Assembly: GCF_002157145.1 (NCBI RefSeq)
Contig: NZ_CP021361.1
Coordinates: forward strand, 2,101,001 to 2,165,000
Reading direction: 5' to 3'
Length of the DNA: 64,000 nucleotides
Source: Acidovorax carolinensis
Lineage (GTDB): Bacteria; Pseudomonadota; Gammaproteobacteria; Burkholderiales; Burkholderiaceae_C
In this document: positions 38,101 to 47,001 of the stretch, one piece after another
How positions within the stretch are numbered: position 1 is the first letter of the stretch
How the letters are laid out: every line of letters starts with the position of its first letter
Position numbers and translations under genes: made by a program
Notes under the pieces: generated by a model
Seen by the model: only the letters and a program-made list of their open reading frames with translations
Databases searched by the model: none
What the model was told of the DNA's origin: nothing

Positions 38101-39198
38101 TCAAACCAAATGGAGCACATGATCAGCAATGGCCAGCGCGCTGGTGAGGCCCGGGGATTCGATGCCAAACAGATTCACCAAGCCCGGCACGCCATGGTCG
38201 CGCGGCCCCTGGATAAGAAAGTCTGCTGCGGGTGCGTCGGCGCCATGGATCTTGGGGCGGATGCCGGCGTAGCCCGGCGCCAGCGCACCGTCGCGCAAGC
38301 CGGGCCAGTATTTGCGCACTTCGCCGTAAAAAGCATCCCCCCGCGCCGCATCAACCAGCAGGTCATCGGCCGAATCCACCCATTGCACGTCCGGCCCGAA
38401 CTTGGCCTGCCCACCCAGATCCAGCGTCAGGTGCACCCCCAGGCCCGCTGCCTCGGGCACCGGGTAGATCAGGCGGCTAAATGGTGCTTTCCCGGTCAGT
38501 GTGAAATAGCTTCCCTTGGCGAAGTGCGCGACAGGAACATGGCGTGCGTCGAGTCCCAGGAACTGCTGGGCCAGCGTCGGCGCATGCAATCCCGCTGCAT
38601 TGACCACGGTGCACGCTTGCAGGCGCGTACCGTCTTTTGCTTCCAAAACAATAGCATCTTGCGCACATTCTGCAAGCGCCAGAGGCGAATTCAATGCCAC
38701 AAGCCCACCGGCATGTTCCAGATCACCCTGCAGGGCGAGCATGAGCGCATGGCTGTCCACGATCCCCGTGCTGGGCGAATGCAGGGCTGCCACGCATTCA
38801 AGTGCGGGCTCGAGTGCGCGGGCTGCGTCGCGGTCGAGCCACTGCAGATCCAGCACGCCGTTTGCCGTGGCACGCGCCTGAATTGACCGAAGGCCTGGCA
38901 GCTGATCGGGCGAAGTCGCCACCAGGAGCTTGCCGCAGCGGCGATGCGGCACGGCATGGTCGGCGCAATAGGCGTACAGCAGATCGCGGCCCTGAACACA
39001 CAGGCGCGCCTTGAGGGAGCCCGTGGGGTAATACAGCCCGGCGTGAATGACCTCGCTGTTGCGCGAACTGGTACCCGTGCCGATGGCGTCCGCAGCCTCC
39101 AGCACCATCACCTCCCGCCCTTGCAGCGCCAGCGCGCGGGCCACCGCAAGGCCCACCACCCCGGCACCCACGACCACGCAATCGACTGTGTCCGTCAT
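38101..39198 (-). CDS. FAD-dependent L-2-hydroxyglutarate oxidase-like protein
   Basis: A 365-residue DAO-family flavoprotein. The FAD dinucleotide motif is [20 protein letters not shown] (residues 8-27), followed by [20 protein letters not shown], typical of the LhgO family. C-terminal [12 protein letters not shown] and [17 protein letters not shown] close the FAD site. The exact 2-hydroxyacid substrate is an inference. A copy of the palindromic element seems to be embedded in the coding region (38650-38693). ATG 39198 has AGGAAGAAG upstream. Confidence 0.85.
   Translation of the reverse strand: MTDTVDCVVVGAGVVGLAVARALALQGREVMVLEAADAIGTGTSSRNSEVIHAGLYYPTGSLKARLCVQGRDLLYAYCADHAVPHRRCGKLLVATSPDQLPGLRSIQARATANGVLDLQWLDRDAARALEPALECVAALHSPSTGIVDSHALMLALQGDLEHAGGLVALNSPLALAECAQDAIVLEAKDGTRLQACTVVNAAGLHAPTLAQQFLGLDARHVPVAHFAKGSYFTLTGKAPFSRLIYPVPEAAGLGVHLTLDLGGQAKFGPDVQWVDSADDLLVDAARGDAFYGEVRKYWPGLRDGALAPGYAGIRPKIHGADAPAADFLIQGPRDHGVPGLVNLFGIESPGLTSALAIADHVLHLV
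38648..38695. repeat. Probable copy of the palindromic element inside the LhgO-like gene
   Basis: Reads AATAGCATCTTGCGCACATT, then AAGCGCCAGAGGCGAATT. It fits the element's layout (AATAGC, GCGC, AAGCGC, AGAGGC, TT) but the arms are imperfect. It is translated as part of [15 protein letters not shown]. Confidence 0.45.
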
Positions 39199-39412
39199 CT
39201 TCTTCTTCCTGGGTTGTTCAACGACATTGCCCACTTTAATGGCTGGCTCAAAGCGCTTCTTGTGCATCGACCCATCACAGCCCGTCGCCTGGCGTGGTGC
39301 CGGTGAACATTCTTGATATTGGTCAAACAGGGGGCCAATGGCTGCGCTGCCGCTTGAAGGGGACTGTGAATCGGCGTCTAATGGTCCGCATTTTCACGAT
39401 AGGAGAAACCCC

Positions 39413-42115
39413 ATGAATTTCACACGACGTCAATGGATGGGCGCAGGCGCCGCAGGCGTGCTGGGCGCAGTGGCGGCGGGCATGAAGCTGACTCCGCTGG
39501 CGCAAGCCCTGGCCGCCACCGAAATGGATCCGGCCGCGCAGTTGGCAGCGCTCAAATCCTTCAGTGGCAAGGTTCCGCATGCCACCCACTACGGCCCGCT
39601 CATTGCCACGGTGGAGAATGGCCGCATCGTCAAGATCGAGGCGCAGGCCAGCGACAAGATGCCCACCGGCATGCTGACCGAGGGCGTGCTCGATCGCACT
39701 TACGACAAGACCCGCGTCGCCGGCCCCATGGTGCGCAAGTCCTACCTGGAATGGGAACAGAACGGCCGCAAGGGCAGCAACAAGCCGGAGTTGCGCGGCA
39801 AGGACGAGTGGGTGCAGGTGAGCTGGGACACGGCCCTGGGCCTGACCGCCAAGGCCATTCTGGACACCATTGAAAAACACGGCAACGAAGGCTGCTTCTC
39901 CAGCTCCTACGGCGGCTGGTCGCACGCGGGCATCTTCCGCCCCAACGTGCTGCAGGGGCGCTTTTTCAACCTGCTGGGCGGCTCGTCCATGACCACCGGT
40001 GACTACTCGGCCGGTGCCGGCCAGATCATCATGCCGATGGTGATAGGCGACATGGAGGTGTATTCGGGCCAGACCGCGTGGGAGCAACTGCGCGACAACA
40101 CCGAGCTGGTGGTGTTTGTAGGCTGCGACCCCGACAAGAACAACCGCATCGAATACACCGTCCCCGACCACGAGATGTACAGCGGCTGGGATGCCATCAA
40201 AAAGGCCGGTTGCCAATTCATGTCCATCAACCCGCAGGTGACCACCACCGACGAGAAGATGGGTTCGGAGTGGGTGCGCATCGTCCCCAACACCGACACG
40301 GCGCTGTTTTTGGCCATGGGCTACCACCTGCTCAGCAAAAACAAGCACAACCAGGCTTTCATCGACAAGTACACCGTCGGCTTCGACAAATACCGCGCCT
40401 ACCTGGAAGGCAAGGACGGCACGCCGCCCAAGACGCCCGAGTGGGCCGCAAAGATCACGGGCATTCCCGCTGCCAAGATCCGCTCGATGGCCGAGCTGAT
40501 GGCATCCAAGCGCACGCAGTTGTGCGGCTCGTGGGCCATCCAGCGGGCGCACCATGGCGAAATGCCGTACTGGGCCATCGTCAACTTCGCCTGCATTCTG
40601 GGCAACATCGGTCTGCCCGGGCAAGGCGTGGGCTTTAGCTGGCACTACGGCGGCGGCGGCATGCCGCAGTCGGGCGGCACTGCGCCCACGGGCCTGTCGC
40701 AAGGGCGCAACCCGGTCAAGAAGATCTGCCCGGCATCGCGCATCAGCGAGATGTTGCTCAACCCCGGCAAAGAGTTCACCTACAACGGCAGCAAATACAC
40801 CTACCCCAAGGTCAAGCTGATCTACAACGCCGGCAACAACGCCTATTCGCACCAGCAGGACCTGAATGAGCTGGCGCGTGCCATCAAGGACGTGGACACC
40901 ATCATCTGCCAGGAACCCTGGTGGAATGGCTCGGCGCGCTGGGCCGATATCGTGCTGGCGGCCACCACCACGGTGGAGCGCAATGACATCACGTCGGCCG
41001 GCACGTACAGCATCGACAAGGTGTATGCGATGAAGCAGATCATCGCACCGCAAAACGATGCGCTGGACGACTTTGAAATCTTCCGTCGCCTGTCGGTACT
41101 GTGCGGCGTCGAGTACGCCTTCACCGAGGGCAAGACGCAGCTGGACTACGTCAAGGCAGCCTACGAAGCCAGCAGCGCCGCCAAGGACACGCCCTTTGAC
41201 AAGTTCTGGGCCGAGGGCATGGCGCGCATTCCGGTGCCCAAGGAGGCGCACAAGTGGGTACGCCACGGCGACTTCCGCGCCGACCCCGCGAAAAACCCGC
41301 TGCACACCACCAGCGGCAAGATCGAGATGCATTCATCCATCATCGAAAAGATGAACATCCCCGACATGCCGGCCATGCCCAAGTGGCAGGAACCCGGCGA
41401 GTACCTGGGTAATGCGCGCAAGGGCCAGGTGCATGTGGTCAGTCCGCACCCCTACTGGCGCCTGCATTCGCAGATGAACAACTCCGAAACGCTGCGCAAG
41501 CGTTACACGGTGCAGACGCGCGAGCCGCTGACCATCAGCGTACAGGACGCCAAGACCCATGGCATCCGCAACGGTGACCTGGTCGAGCTTTATAACGACC
41601 GCGGCGCAGTGGTGGTGGGCGCGCGGGTGTCCGACAAAATCATGCCCGGCGTGGTCAGCCTGTATGAGGGCGCCTGGCCGCAGCTCGACAGCAAGGGCCG
41701 CTGCAACAACGGCCTCGTCAACTTCCTGACCTCCAGCCGGCGAGCCAGCGGATTGACGCAGGCCACCACGGCCAACACCTGCATTGCCTCGATGCGCAAG
41801 TGCACCGATGCCGATCCAGGCGGCACCAAGGCCTTCGATCCGCCCAAGATCGTCAAGAGCGACATCAAGTTTGATGAGAAGTTTTTCGGCATTGAACGGG
41901 CCACTGCGCTGCGCGAAAAGGCCACCGCCTCGCTGTCGCCAGCCGAGAAGATCTTTTACCAGCGCTGCACCGTGTGCCACGGCCCGCGCGATCCGGGCCA
42001 GTTCACCGAGAAGCAATGGCAAGGCATCACGCCCAGCATGTTCCAGCGCGCCGGCCTGAACCCCGACGAGCAAAAGATCGTGCTCGACTTCCTGCTGGAA
42101 AACGCCAAGCATTAA
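39413..42115 (+). CDS. Tat-exported TorA/BisC-family molybdopterin S/N-oxide reductase fused to a C-terminal cytochrome c domain
   Basis: A 900-residue periplasmic molybdoenzyme. The Tat signal is TRRQWMGAG (residues 4-12). The Mo ligand should be S199 in MTTGDYSAGAGQ, which places it in the Ser-ligated TMAO/DMSO/biotin-sulfoxide reductase group; there is no N-terminal Fe-S cysteine cluster. After the dinucleotide-binding domain, a haem motif CTVCH (852-856) and a candidate axial Met (TPSM, 876) form a roughly 50-residue monohaem domain like the C-terminal part of TorC/TorY. ATG 39413 has AGGAGA upstream. No separate torC or torD is visible nearby. The substrate is unknown. Confidence 0.88.
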   Translation: MNFTRRQWMGAGAAGVLGAVAAGMKLTPLAQALAATEMDPAAQLAALKSFSGKVPHATHYGPLIATVENGRIVKIEAQASDKMPTGMLTEGVLDRTYDKTRVAGPMVRKSYLEWEQNGRKGSNKPELRGKDEWVQVSWDTALGLTAKAILDTIEKHGNEGCFSSSYGGWSHAGIFRPNVLQGRFFNLLGGSSMTTGDYSAGAGQIIMPMVIGDMEVYSGQTAWEQLRDNTELVVFVGCDPDKNNRIEYTVPDHEMYSGWDAIKKAGCQFMSINPQVTTTDEKMGSEWVRIVPNTDTALFLAMGYHLLSKNKHNQAFIDKYTVGFDKYRAYLEGKDGTPPKTPEWAAKITGIPAAKIRSMAELMASKRTQLCGSWAIQRAHHGEMPYWAIVNFACILGNIGLPGQGVGFSWHYGGGGMPQSGGTAPTGLSQGRNPVKKICPASRISEMLLNPGKEFTYNGSKYTYPKVKLIYNAGNNAYSHQQDLNELARAIKDVDTIICQEPWWNGSARWADIVLAATTTVERNDITSAGTYSIDKVYAMKQIIAPQNDALDDFEIFRRLSVLCGVEYAFTEGKTQLDYVKAAYEASSAAKDTPFDKFWAEGMARIPVPKEAHKWVRHGDFRADPAKNPLHTTSGKIEMHSSIIEKMNIPDMPAMPKWQEPGEYLGNARKGQVHVVSPHPYWRLHSQMNNSETLRKRYTVQTREPLTISVQDAKTHGIRNGDLVELYNDRGAVVVGARVSDKIMPGVVSLYEGAWPQLDSKGRCNNGLVNFLTSSRRASGLTQATTANTCIASMRKCTDADPGGTKAFDPPKIVKSDIKFDEKFFGIERATALREKATASLSPAEKIFYQRCTVCHGPRDPGQFTEKQWQGITPSMFQRAGLNPDEQKIVLDFLLENAKH

Positions 42116-42137
42116 GGCACAGCATCGCCGCATCATG

Positions 42138-42162
42138 AAGCCCCGCGCAAGCGGGGCTTTTT
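42138..42162 (+). terminator. Rho-independent terminator after the molybdoenzyme gene
   Basis: Stem AAGCCCCGC/GCGGGGCTT with a GCAA loop, followed by TTT. It lies 23 bases after the stop. Confidence 0.85.
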
Positions 42163-42203
42163 CTGTGTGGGCCACAGCAGGCCATAGTGCTGCAGAAATG
42201 ACA

Positions 42204-42224
42204 AACCCGGCACAAGGCCGGGTT
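42204..42224 (-). terminator. Hairpin downstream of the tRNA-Val genes
   Basis: AACCCGGC/GCCGGGTT stem with a short loop. On the minus strand it follows the 3' end of the first tRNA and is followed by TGTCATTTC, so it is a plausible but weak tRNA terminator. Confidence 0.5.
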
Positions 42225-42229
42225 GTAAA

Positions 42230-42304
42230 TGGTGGGCGATACATGGATCGAACATGTGACCCCTGCCGTGTGAAGGCAGTGCTCTACCGCTGAGCTAATC
42301 GCCC
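42230..42304 (-). tRNA. tRNA-Val, anticodon CAC, copy A
   Basis: 75-base cloverleaf with encoded CCA. Acceptor GGGCGAT/ATCGCCC, D-arm AGCTCAGCGGTAGAGC, anticodon loop TTCACAC (CAC, reads GUG), and T-arm loop TTCGATC. Near-duplicate of the next tRNA, 40 bases away. Confidence 0.95.
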
Positions 42305-42344
42305 GTCATACCTGCATTTGCAAAGAACACAGGTTGAAAAACAT

Positions 42345-42419
42345 TGGTGGGTGATACATGGATCGAACATGTGACCCCTGCCGTGTGAAGGCAGTGCTCT
42401 ACCGCTGAGCTAATCACCC
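42345..42419 (-). tRNA. tRNA-Val, anticodon CAC, copy B
   Basis: Identical to copy A except at acceptor pair 4:69, where both strands differ (GGGTGAT/ATCACCC), so base pairing is kept. CCA is encoded. It lies just downstream of dnaQ. Confidence 0.95.
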
Positions 42420-42444
42420 AAAGTGTCTTTATGACAGCCCGCAA

Positions 42445-43173
42445 TTATGGCATAGCTTTTTGAAGGCCTTCACAATTTCGCCAAATTGTTTTACCGCCGC
42501 TGGCCTTGTCGATTTGCGTCAGAACTTCCTCGTGCGCAGCTGCTTCCTGCTCGCTGGCCGGCAAAACGGGCAACACAAAACTGCGCAGATCGATCTGGAC
42601 AAAGTTGGCACCCCCGGCACTGTCCTGCGCATCGTCGATGATCAGCAGCGCATCCTGCCCCCGGGTGAGGTTGATGTACACATCTGCCAGCAGCTCGGCA
42701 TCCAGCAAGGCGCCGTGCAGCGTGCGGCCCGAATTGTCTACGCCCAGGCGGTCGCACAACGCGTCGAGCGAGTTGCGCTTGCCTGGATAGAGCTCCTTGG
42801 CCATGGCCAGGGTATCGGTAATGCTGTCCACAAAGCTGCGGAACGCGGGGCGCCCCGCAAGCTCCAGTTCCTTGTTCAGGAAGCTCACGTCAAATGCCGC
42901 GTTGTGGATGATGATCTCGGCGCCTTGCAGGTAGTCCAGCAGTTCGTCAGCCACAGCAGCAAACTTGGGCTTGTCTTTCAGAAACTCGTTGCTGATGCCG
43001 TGTACCCTCAGCGCATCCTCGTGGCTGTCGCGCTCGGGGTTCAGGTAGAAATGCTTGTTATTGCCCGTGAGCTTGCGCGCTACCAGCTCCACACAGCCGA
43101 TTTCGATGATGCGGTCGCCGCCTTCGGCGGACAGACCGGTGGTTTCCGTGTCGAGAACGATCTGGCGCGACAT
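42445..43173 (-). CDS. dnaQ: DNA polymerase III epsilon subunit (3'-5' proofreading exonuclease)
   Basis: A 242-residue DEDDh exonuclease proofreading the replicative polymerase. Exo I is LDTETTGLS (D7, E9), Exo II HNAAFDVSFL, and Exo III HGALLDAELLADVY. The C-terminal tail that binds the alpha subunit is present. ATG 43173. It follows the isc operon on the same strand, with a 72-base gap after fdx, and precedes the two tRNA-Val genes. Confidence 0.95.
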   Translation of the reverse strand: MSRQIVLDTETTGLSAEGGDRIIEIGCVELVARKLTGNNKHFYLNPERDSHEDALRVHGISNEFLKDKPKFAAVADELLDYLQGAEIIIHNAAFDVSFLNKELELAGRPAFRSFVDSITDTLAMAKELYPGKRNSLDALCDRLGVDNSGRTLHGALLDAELLADVYINLTRGQDALLIIDDAQDSAGGANFVQIDLRSFVLPVLPASEQEAAAHEEVLTQIDKASGGKTIWRNCEGLQKAMP

Positions 43174-43245
43174 CAGGCCTCCCGTGGTGCAACCGCCGCG
43201 CGGCGCAGGGCATTCATGCAGTGCTGGGCAATAGCACCGCGCATA

Positions 43246-43584
43246 TCAATGATTTTCCTTGGCATGGTTGATGGAGTATTTGGGTATCTCCACCACCAGG
43301 TCTTTCTGTGCAAGGATGGCCTGGCACGACAGGCGCGACTGGGGCTCCAGACCCCAGGCGCGGTCGAGCAGGTCTTCTTCTTCTTCCTCGGCCGCATTGA
43401 GCGATTCCATGCCCGCCCGCACAATGACGTGGCAGGTGGTGCATGCGCAACTCATGTCGCAGGCATGCTCGATGTTGATGTGGTTCTCCAACAGCGCTTC
43501 GCAGATGGATGTGCCCGCAGGCGCGGTGATCTCGGCGCCGGAGGGGCAATATTCAGGGTGGGGCAGTATCTTGATGACGGGCAT
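43246..43584 (-). CDS. fdx: ISC-type [2Fe-2S] ferredoxin
   Basis: A 112-residue adrenodoxin-type ferredoxin that supplies electrons for cluster assembly on IscU. Cluster ligands are HACDMSCACTTC (C-x5-C-x2-C pattern) and a distal Cys in RLSCQAIL. Acidic loop EEEEEDLL. ATG 43584. Last isc gene; no iscX is visible after it. Confidence 0.94.
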   Translation of the reverse strand: MPVIKILPHPEYCPSGAEITAPAGTSICEALLENHINIEHACDMSCACTTCHVIVRAGMESLNAAEEEEEDLLDRAWGLEPQSRLSCQAILAQKDLVVEIPKYSINHAKENH

Positions 43585-43691
43585 GGCGTCGCTTGGATGA
43601 TCAGGGCTTGCACCAGCAGTGCTGAATTCCAGAAGGTTTTTTCGCCGGAATCGGCGATTGATCCTCTGCGTTGCGGCAAGCCATGAAGGGG

Positions 43692-45563
43692 TTAAAGGGT
43701 TTGCACGTTCTTGCCGGCCAAAGCCTGCCGGATGCCGCGGTTCATGCGCTGCGCGGCAAAGGCCTCGGTGCCCTTGGCCAGGGCCTGGGTCGCCGCTTCG
43801 ATGACAGCGGCATCGTCGGCATCGCGCTGCCGGGCCAGGGCAGCCATCAACGCCTCGATATCGGCACGCTCCGAAGGGGACAACACATCGCCATCGGCGT
43901 CCAGGGCGCTCTGGGTGGCAATCAGCATGCGGTCGGCATCCACGCGCGCCTCCACCACGGCCCGGGTGCGCATGTCCTGCGCGGCCGTGGCAAAGCCGTC
44001 CTGGAGCATGCGGGCGATCTGGTCGTCTGACAGGCCATAAGAGGGCTTCACGTCGATACGGGCCTCCACGCCACTGCCCTGCTCTTTCGCATTCACGCTC
44101 AGCAGACCATCGGCATCCACTGTGAAAGTCACCCGGATACGGGCCGCGCCTGCCGCCATGGGCGGAATGCCACGCAACTCAAACCGCGCAAGGCTGCGGC
44201 AGTCTTGCACCAGGTCGCGTTCGCCCTGCACCACATGGATGGCCAGTGCGGTCTGGCCGTCCTTGTAGGTAGTGAAATCCTGCGCCTTGGCGGTAGGAAT
44301 GGTTTCGTTGCGGGCGACGATGCGCTCCACCAGCCCACCCATGGTCTCGATGCCCAGAGACAGGGGAATCACATCGAGCAGCAGCAAATCACCCGCCGTG
44401 TTGTTGCCCGCCAGTTGATTGGCCTGGATGGCAGCGCCGAGCGCAACCACTTCGTCCGGGTTGAGGTTGGTCAGGGGCTCTTTGCCAAAAAACTCCGCCA
44501 CCGCGCGCTGCACCTGCGGCATGCGGGTGGAGCCACCCACCATGACCACCCCCTGCACGTCATCGCGCGCAAGCTTGGCATCCCGCAACACGCGGCGCAC
44601 CGCCGCCATGGACCGCGCGGTCAACTCGGCGGTAGCGGCTTCAAAATCAGATTTTTTGACATCAAATCGCACGCTAGCGCCCGCCAGATCAACGGTAAAC
44701 GCTACTGTTTCAGTAGCAGTCAGAGCCTCTTTGCAGGCTCTGGCTGTCATGCGGATTGCTGCCTTGTCGGCGGGCGTGTCGGCGGTCAAGCCCCGTTGCT
44801 CAAGCACCCAGTTGGCGAGCGCTGCGTCATAGTCGTCGCCGCCCAGGGCGGAATCGCCGCCCGTGGCAATCACCTCGAAAACACCTTGCGTCAGCCGCAA
44901 TACCGAGATGTCGAAGGTGCCACCGCCGAGGTCGTAAACGGCGTAAACGCCTTCGCTGGCATTGTCCAGCCCGTAGGCAATGGCGGCGGCGGTGGGCTCA
45001 TTGATCAGCCGCAGCAGATGGATGCCGGCCAGCTTGGCCGCGTCTTTGGTGGCCTGGCGCTGCGCATCGTCAAAATAGGCCGGCACCGTGATCACCGCAC
45101 CGTACAGATCGTCATTGAAGGTGTCTTCGGCGCGGTAACGCAGCGTGGCCAGGATCTCGGCACTGATTTCGACCGGCGACTTGATGCCCCCTGCCGTCAT
45201 CAGACTCACCATGCCACCCGCGCTGGCGTCAGAGCTTTGGACGAATTCGTAGGGCAGCTGTCCTGCCTGCGCCACGTCCTGCAGGCCGCGGCCCATGAAG
45301 CGCTTGGCCGAGGCGATGGTGTTGCGTGCATCGCTGGACTGCGCCGCCACCGCGTCGTAGCCAATCTGCCGCCCACCCTGCTCCAGGTAGCGCACCACCG
45401 AGGGCAGCAGCACACGTCCTTCGCCATCGGGCAGGCACTCGGCCACGCCATTGCGCACAGCCGCCACCAGGGAATGTGTCGTACCCAAATCAATGCCGAC
45501 CGCAATGCGCCGCTGGTGCGGATCCGGGGACTGCCCGGGCTCGGAAATCTGCAAAAGCGCCAT
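43692..45563 (-). CDS. hscA: Fe-S assembly Hsp70 chaperone HscA
   Basis: A 623-residue specialised Hsp70 that helps transfer clusters from IscU. ATPase signatures are [29 protein letters not shown] and [19 protein letters not shown]. The substrate-binding domain begins after [17 protein letters not shown] 45563 preferred; a further 10 residues upstream lack a ribosome site. Residues around 280-310 lie over a sequence that may be a degenerate palindromic element (about 44642-44718). Translated after hscB with a 69-base gap. Confidence 0.95.
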   Translation of the reverse strand: MALLQISEPGQSPDPHQRRIAVGIDLGTTHSLVAAVRNGVAECLPDGEGRVLLPSVVRYLEQGGRQIGYDAVAAQSSDARNTIASAKRFMGRGLQDVAQAGQLPYEFVQSSDASAGGMVSLMTAGGIKSPVEISAEILATLRYRAEDTFNDDLYGAVITVPAYFDDAQRQATKDAAKLAGIHLLRLINEPTAAAIAYGLDNASEGVYAVYDLGGGTFDISVLRLTQGVFEVIATGGDSALGGDDYDAALANWVLEQRGLTADTPADKAAIRMTARACKEALTATETVAFTVDLAGASVRFDVKKSDFEAATAELTARSMAAVRRVLRDAKLARDDVQGVVMVGGSTRMPQVQRAVAEFFGKEPLTNLNPDEVVALGAAIQANQLAGNNTAGDLLLLDVIPLSLGIETMGGLVERIVARNETIPTAKAQDFTTYKDGQTALAIHVVQGERDLVQDCRSLARFELRGIPPMAAGAARIRVTFTVDADGLLSVNAKEQGSGVEARIDVKPSYGLSDDQIARMLQDGFATAAQDMRTRAVVEARVDADRMLIATQSALDADGDVLSPSERADIEALMAALARQRDADDAAVIEAATQALAKGTEAFAAQRMNRGIRQALAGKNVQTL

Positions 45564-45632
45564 GAAAATCTTGTGTTCTACGTAATGAGGCACTGCCCTG
45601 CGGAAGATGCCTCGAAAAGGGAAATGGTGCCG

Positions 45633-46157
45633 CTATTGTCCCAGTTGATCCCGGCGACGCTCGATATCGTCGGCAAATCGCGCAATGAACATGAGGGCTC
45701 TGACCTGTTTTGCAGCAGCCGCGTAATCGCCCTGCTGGTCGATCAGTTGCCCGCAAAGTGCCAATGCCTGGCTTTGGGCCTGCTGAACGCCATCGTCCAG
45801 CGCGTCCAGTTCGGCGGCTGACTGCGCCTCTTCCAGCGATTCGCGCCACTCCATCTGCTGCATCAGAAAGGCTGCGGGCATGGCGGTGTTGTCCTCGGCC
45901 TGGATGGGCGCGCCATGCAGTTCGCACAGGTAGGCGGCGCGGCGCATCGGGTCTTTCAGGCGCTGGTAGGCCTCGTTGATGCGCACCGACCACTGCATGG
46001 CCACGCGCTGGGCGGCAGCGCCCTGGGCTGCAAATTTATCGGGGTGCGCTTCGCGCTGCAGTTCTTTCCAGCGCGCATCCAGTGCCGCCCTGTCCTGGGC
46101 GAAACGTTGCGGCACGCCAAACAGCTCAAAGTCGTCAGATTGCAGATTCATGCCCAT
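45633..46157 (-). CDS. hscB: Fe-S assembly J-protein co-chaperone HscB
   Basis: A 174-residue DnaJ-type protein stimulating HscA and binding IscU. The J-domain carries the HPD motif in REAHPDKFA (near residue 37) and INEAYQRLKDP; the C-terminal helical bundle binds IscU (MEWRESLEEA). ATG 46157; ATG 46151 is equally possible. A terminator-like hairpin lies between iscA and this gene. Confidence 0.93.
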   Translation of the reverse strand: MGMNLQSDDFELFGVPQRFAQDRAALDARWKELQREAHPDKFAAQGAAAQRVAMQWSVRINEAYQRLKDPMRRAAYLCELHGAPIQAEDNTAMPAAFLMQQMEWRESLEEAQSAAELDALDDGVQQAQSQALALCGQLIDQQGDYAAAAKQVRALMFIARFADDIERRRDQLGQ

Positions 46158-46175
46158 ACCAGGTCACACCGGATC

Positions 46176-46213
46176 AATAAAAAACCGCCAGCACGCAGCG
46201 CGATGGCGGTTTG
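46176..46213 (-). terminator. Terminator-like hairpin between iscA and hscB
   Basis: On the minus strand: AAACCGCCA, a 13-base loop, TGGCGGTTT and then TTTATT. It lies inside the isc operon, so it probably lowers expression of hscB-hscA-fdx relative to iscRSUA rather than ending the operon. Confidence 0.75.
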
Positions 46214-46234
46214 GCAGCAACGCAGATGGCAGCA

Positions 46235-46558
46235 TCAAACGCGGAAGCTCTCTCCACAACCACAGCGGTCACGCTCATTGGGATTGTTGAACTTGAAGCC
46301 TTCGTTGAGACCTTCGCGCACAAAATCGAGCTCGGTGCCGTCAATGTAGGCCAGGCTCTTGGGATCGATCAGCACCTTGACGCCGTGGTTTTCGAACACG
46401 ATGTCTTCGGGTTCGGAGTCGTCCACATATTCGAGCTTGTAAGCCAGGCCCGAGCACCCGGTGGTCTTGACCCCCAGGCGCACGCCCAGCCCCTTGCCTC
46501 GACGCGCCAGGTAACGGGTGACATGCCGGGCTGCAGCTTCAGTCAGCGTAATGGCCAT
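46235..46558 (-). CDS. iscA: A-type Fe-S carrier protein IscA
   Basis: A 107-residue scaffold/carrier. Conserved cysteines are in TTGCSGLAY and DRCGCGESF (C-x-C near the end). ATG 46558, 2 bases after the iscU stop. It delivers clusters to apo-proteins. Confidence 0.94.
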   Translation of the reverse strand: MAITLTEAAARHVTRYLARRGKGLGVRLGVKTTGCSGLAYKLEYVDDSEPEDIVFENHGVKVLIDPKSLAYIDGTELDFVREGLNEGFKFNNPNERDRCGCGESFRV

Positions 46559-46560
46559 GG

Positions 46561-46962
46561 TCAGGCTGCGGCCACCGCGCTGTTGTGCTTGGCCTTGTAG
46601 TCGTTCACGGCCGCCTTGATGGCGTCTTCGGCCAGGATGGAGCAGTGAATCTTGACGGGCGGCAGGGCCAGTTCTTCGGCAATCTCGCTGTTTTTCAGGG
46701 CCGCCGCTTCGTCCAGCGTCTTGCCCTTGACCCATTCGGTCACCAGCGACGACGAGGCAATGGCCGAGCCGCAGCCATAGGTCTTGAAGCGTGCGTCTTC
46801 GATCACGCCGGTTTGCGGATTTACCTTGATCTGCAGCTTCATCACGTCGCCGCAGGCAGGCGCACCCACCATGCCGGTGCCGACCGTTTCGTCACCCTTG
46901 TCGAACGAACCCACGTTGCGGGGGTTTTCATAGTGGTCAACCACTTTGTCTGAGTAAGCCAT
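46561..46962 (-). CDS. iscU: Fe-S cluster scaffold IscU
   Basis: A 133-residue scaffold. The three cluster cysteines are in [22 protein letters not shown] and [10 protein letters not shown]; the HscA-binding motif LPPVK is present just before the third. ATG 46962. It sits between iscS and iscA. Confidence 0.96.
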   Translation of the reverse strand: MAYSDKVVDHYENPRNVGSFDKGDETVGTGMVGAPACGDVMKLQIKVNPQTGVIEDARFKTYGCGSAIASSSLVTEWVKGKTLDEAAALKNSEIAEELALPPVKIHCSILAEDAIKAAVNDYKAKHNSAVAAA

Positions 46963-47001
46963 GATGTGTACCTCTTCAATGCTTCCAAAATCTTCAGGGA
47001 T

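Noticed and set aside
39323..41332. Open frame of 669 codons on the minus strand
   Set aside because: Antisense to the molybdoenzyme gene; no domain.
42230..42419. Direct repeat of about 75 bases, first read as a possible mobile-element target site
   Set aside because: Both units fold as tRNA-Val, and no integrase or attachment-site copy lies nearby.
44642..44718. Possible palindromic-element copy inside hscA
   Set aside because: Only the ends (GCTACTG and a T-rich ATCTGA-like tail) fit, the central arms do not pair, and the encoded residues read like ordinary Hsp70 sequence.
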